A stretch of 5,982 bases of DNA from an uncultured Lachnospiraceae bacterium (lineage in GTDB: Bacteria; Bacillota; Clostridia; Lachnospirales; Lachnospiraceae): NCBI GenBank assembly GCA_946627575.1, contig CAMOVS010000092.1, forward strand, positions 1 to 5,982, given 5' to 3'. Of this stretch, positions 4,568 through 5,982 are shown piece after piece. The first letter of the stretch is position 1. Each line of letters starts with the position of its first letter. The notes below the pieces were generated by a model. That model was not told the DNA's origin, searched no databases, and saw only the letters and a list, made by a program, of their open reading frames with translations. The position numbers and the translations under genes were made by a program.

Positions 4568-5982
4568 TTATAATCCGAAGTATCTTGCTGCGTTATTGTA
4601 GGAGATGCCTTCCACAATCTTCTTGAGGGAAGCCTCATGGTTGGGATACTCTCCGTTTTCTACCCAGTTGCCGATCAGGTTGCACATGATCCGCCGGAAG
4701 TAGTCATGTCTGGCATAGGACAGAAAAGATCTGGAATCGGTCAGCATACCCACGAAGTTACCCAGAAGGCCCAGGTTGGCCAGGGACTTCATCTGTTCTT
4801 CCATACCGCTCTTGGTATCATTGAACCACCAGGCACTTCCGTGCTGGATCTTTCCGGGAACCTCGTCGGACTGGAAGCAGCCGATCATGGTGCCAATCTG
4901 CTCATTGTCCGCCGGATTGAGGGAATAGATAATGGTCTTGGGGCATTCATTGGTCATATCCAGGGCGGACAGGAGACGGGCAATATCCTCACCGCATGTG
5001 TTCTGGGCGATCATATCAACGCCGGTGTCAGGACCCATTTTCCGGAAAATCCGTTCGTTGGCATTGCGGTAGCAGCTGTAGTGGATCTGCATGGCGATGT
5101 CAAGGCGATGATAGGCTTTGGCAAGGGCCAGGAGAACCGCTGTCTGATATATCTCCGCTTCCTCAGTGCTAATAGCCAGGCCCTTCATAACTTTCTTATA
5201 GACTTCATCTGCTTCTTGGGCGGATGCCGGGCGAAAAGGAATGTAATCCAGGCCGTGGTCGCTGGCCCGGCAGCCAACCTTGGCAAAGAACTCAAGCCGC
5301 TCAATAAGGGCATCGATGACGTCCTGAGCGGAAGCAAGTTCTTCTTTCCCCACGCTGGCAGCCAGCTGACCCATGTATTCAACAAAGCCTTCTTTGTTGA
5401 TATTGATGGCCTTGTCGGGACGGAAGGAGGGGCAGACCTTCACATCGATGGTGGGATCTGCAGCGATCTTCTCATGCCACTCCAGGCTGTCAACCGGATC
5501 GTCCGTGGTACCGATAAAGGCCACGTTAGACTGACGGATCAGACCGCGAACCGTCATGTTGGGATCATTCTGAAGCATATCATTGCACTTGTCCCATATT
5601 TCTTTTGCATTATCCACGGTCAGAGCCTCGGTAACGCCAAAGAATTTGTGCAGTTCTGCATTGGACCAGTGGTACATAGGGTTGCCGATGGCCATTTCCA
5701 GAGCTTCCACAAACTTCAAGAATCTCTCATAGTCCGGTTTGCGGCCTGTAATATAATCCTCCGGCGTCCCGTTGGACCGCATGACGCGCCATTTGTAATG
5801 ATCACCAAAGTACGTTCCATCCGGATTCTCCCCGCCCAGCCATACCTGGGCGATGTTATCAAAGCGCCGGTCCTCATAGATCTCCTTGGGTGAAATATGA
5901 CAATGGTAATCTATCAGGGGCATAGGATCCGAATAATCATGGAAAAGGTGTCTGGCTGTCTCGGTCTCCAAAAGGAAATCTT
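4568..5982 (-). CDS. uxaC: Glucuronate isomerase (uronate isomerase), N-terminus beyond window
   Basis: Cytosolic enzyme (EC 5.3.1.12) converting D-glucuronate to D-fructuronate and D-galacturonate to D-tagaturonate, the first step of hexuronate catabolism. It has the metal-dependent amidohydrolase-type TIM barrel. Family motifs, counted from the first whole visible codon at 5980: MPLIDYHCHISPKE with H26 and H28 as likely metal ligands, YKWRVMRSNG (about 62-71), TTDDPVDSLEWH (158-169), SDHGLDY (240-246), QIHYSCYRNAN (298-308), SAWWFND (382-388) and GMLTDSRSFLSYARH (411-425). The open frame continues through the window edge: DFLLETETARHLFHDY matches the usual UxaC opening 'EDFLLNTETA'. The in-frame TTG at 5971 is therefore an internal leucine, not the start; only a few codons are missing. 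With 470 visible residues, length is normal. Partner genes (uxuA/uxaB, kdgK/kdgA) would be expected beyond the right edge. Confidence 0.96.
   Translation of the reverse strand, partial: DFLLETETARHLFHDYSDPMPLIDYHCHISPKEIYEDRRFDNIAQVWLGGENPDGTYFGDHYKWRVMRSNGTPEDYITGRKPDYERFLKFVEALEMAIGNPMYHWSNAELHKFFGVTEALTVDNAKEIWDKCNDMLQNDPNMTVRGLIRQSNVAFIGTTDDPVDSLEWHEKIAADPTIDVKVCPSFRPDKAININKEGFVEYMGQLAASVGKEELASAQDVIDALIERLEFFAKVGCRASDHGLDYIPFRPASAQEADEVYKKVMKGLAISTEEAEIYQTAVLLALAKAYHRLDIAMQIHYSCYRNANERIFRKMGPDTGVDMIAQNTCGEDIARLLSALDMTNECPKTIIYSLNPADNEQIGTMIGCFQSDEVPGKIQHGSAWWFNDTKSGMEEQMKSLANLGLLGNFVGMLTDSRSFLSYARHDYFRRIMCNLIGNWVENGEYPNHEASLKKIVEGISYNNAARYFGL

Noticed and set aside
4637..5893. 418-codon open frame on the plus strand opposite uxaC
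   Set aside because: It is fully antisense to an intact, clearly recognisable uxaC, shows no domain-like features and has no convincing ribosome site. It is a shadow of codon bias.
5969..5971. TTG as the uxaC start codon
   Set aside because: The frame stays open to the window edge and the upstream codons (DFLL) match the usual UxaC N-terminus, so the start is outside the window.

Overview
The window looks like a chromosomal stretch of an anaerobic low-to-mid-GC Firmicute, most likely a gut-type Clostridia member of the Lachnospiraceae kind. This is an inference from strong AGGAGG ribosome sites, extended -10 promoters, a secreted Ig-like/3D-domain wall protein of clostridial style, a PucR-type regulator and a glucuronate isomerase. 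I see no tRNA, rRNA, CRISPR, insertion sequence or phage signature.

From left to right: (1) the first 119 codons of an exported protein of unknown function on the minus strand, cut by the left edge. (2) A 466-residue radical SAM enzyme on the minus strand, whose TGA overlaps the ATG of the exported protein (ATGA), making a translationally coupled pair. (3) A 226-base gap with a two-tier stem-loop in the radical SAM leader and the terminator of the next gene. (4) A secreted 254-residue protein with a bacterial Ig-like domain and a C-terminal 3D (three-aspartate) domain, on the minus strand with its own promoter and terminator. (5) A 63-residue small protein on the minus strand that forms a complete transcription unit by itself. 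(6) A PucR/CdaR-type regulator on the plus strand, divergent from the small gene. (7) A very strong convergent terminator hairpin. (8) Glucuronate isomerase (uxaC) on the minus strand, running off the right edge; its true start is outside the window.

The right half plausibly concerns hexuronate use: UxaC performs the first isomerisation, and the convergent PucR-like protein may sense a sugar acid, although that link rests only on proximity. The left half is cell-surface related: a wall-active secreted protein, and an exported protein tied to a radical SAM enzyme.

The two items that most deserve a second look are the radical SAM/exported-protein pair, a possible uncharacterised modification system, and the 63-residue protein with an acidic front half and a basic amphipathic tail.
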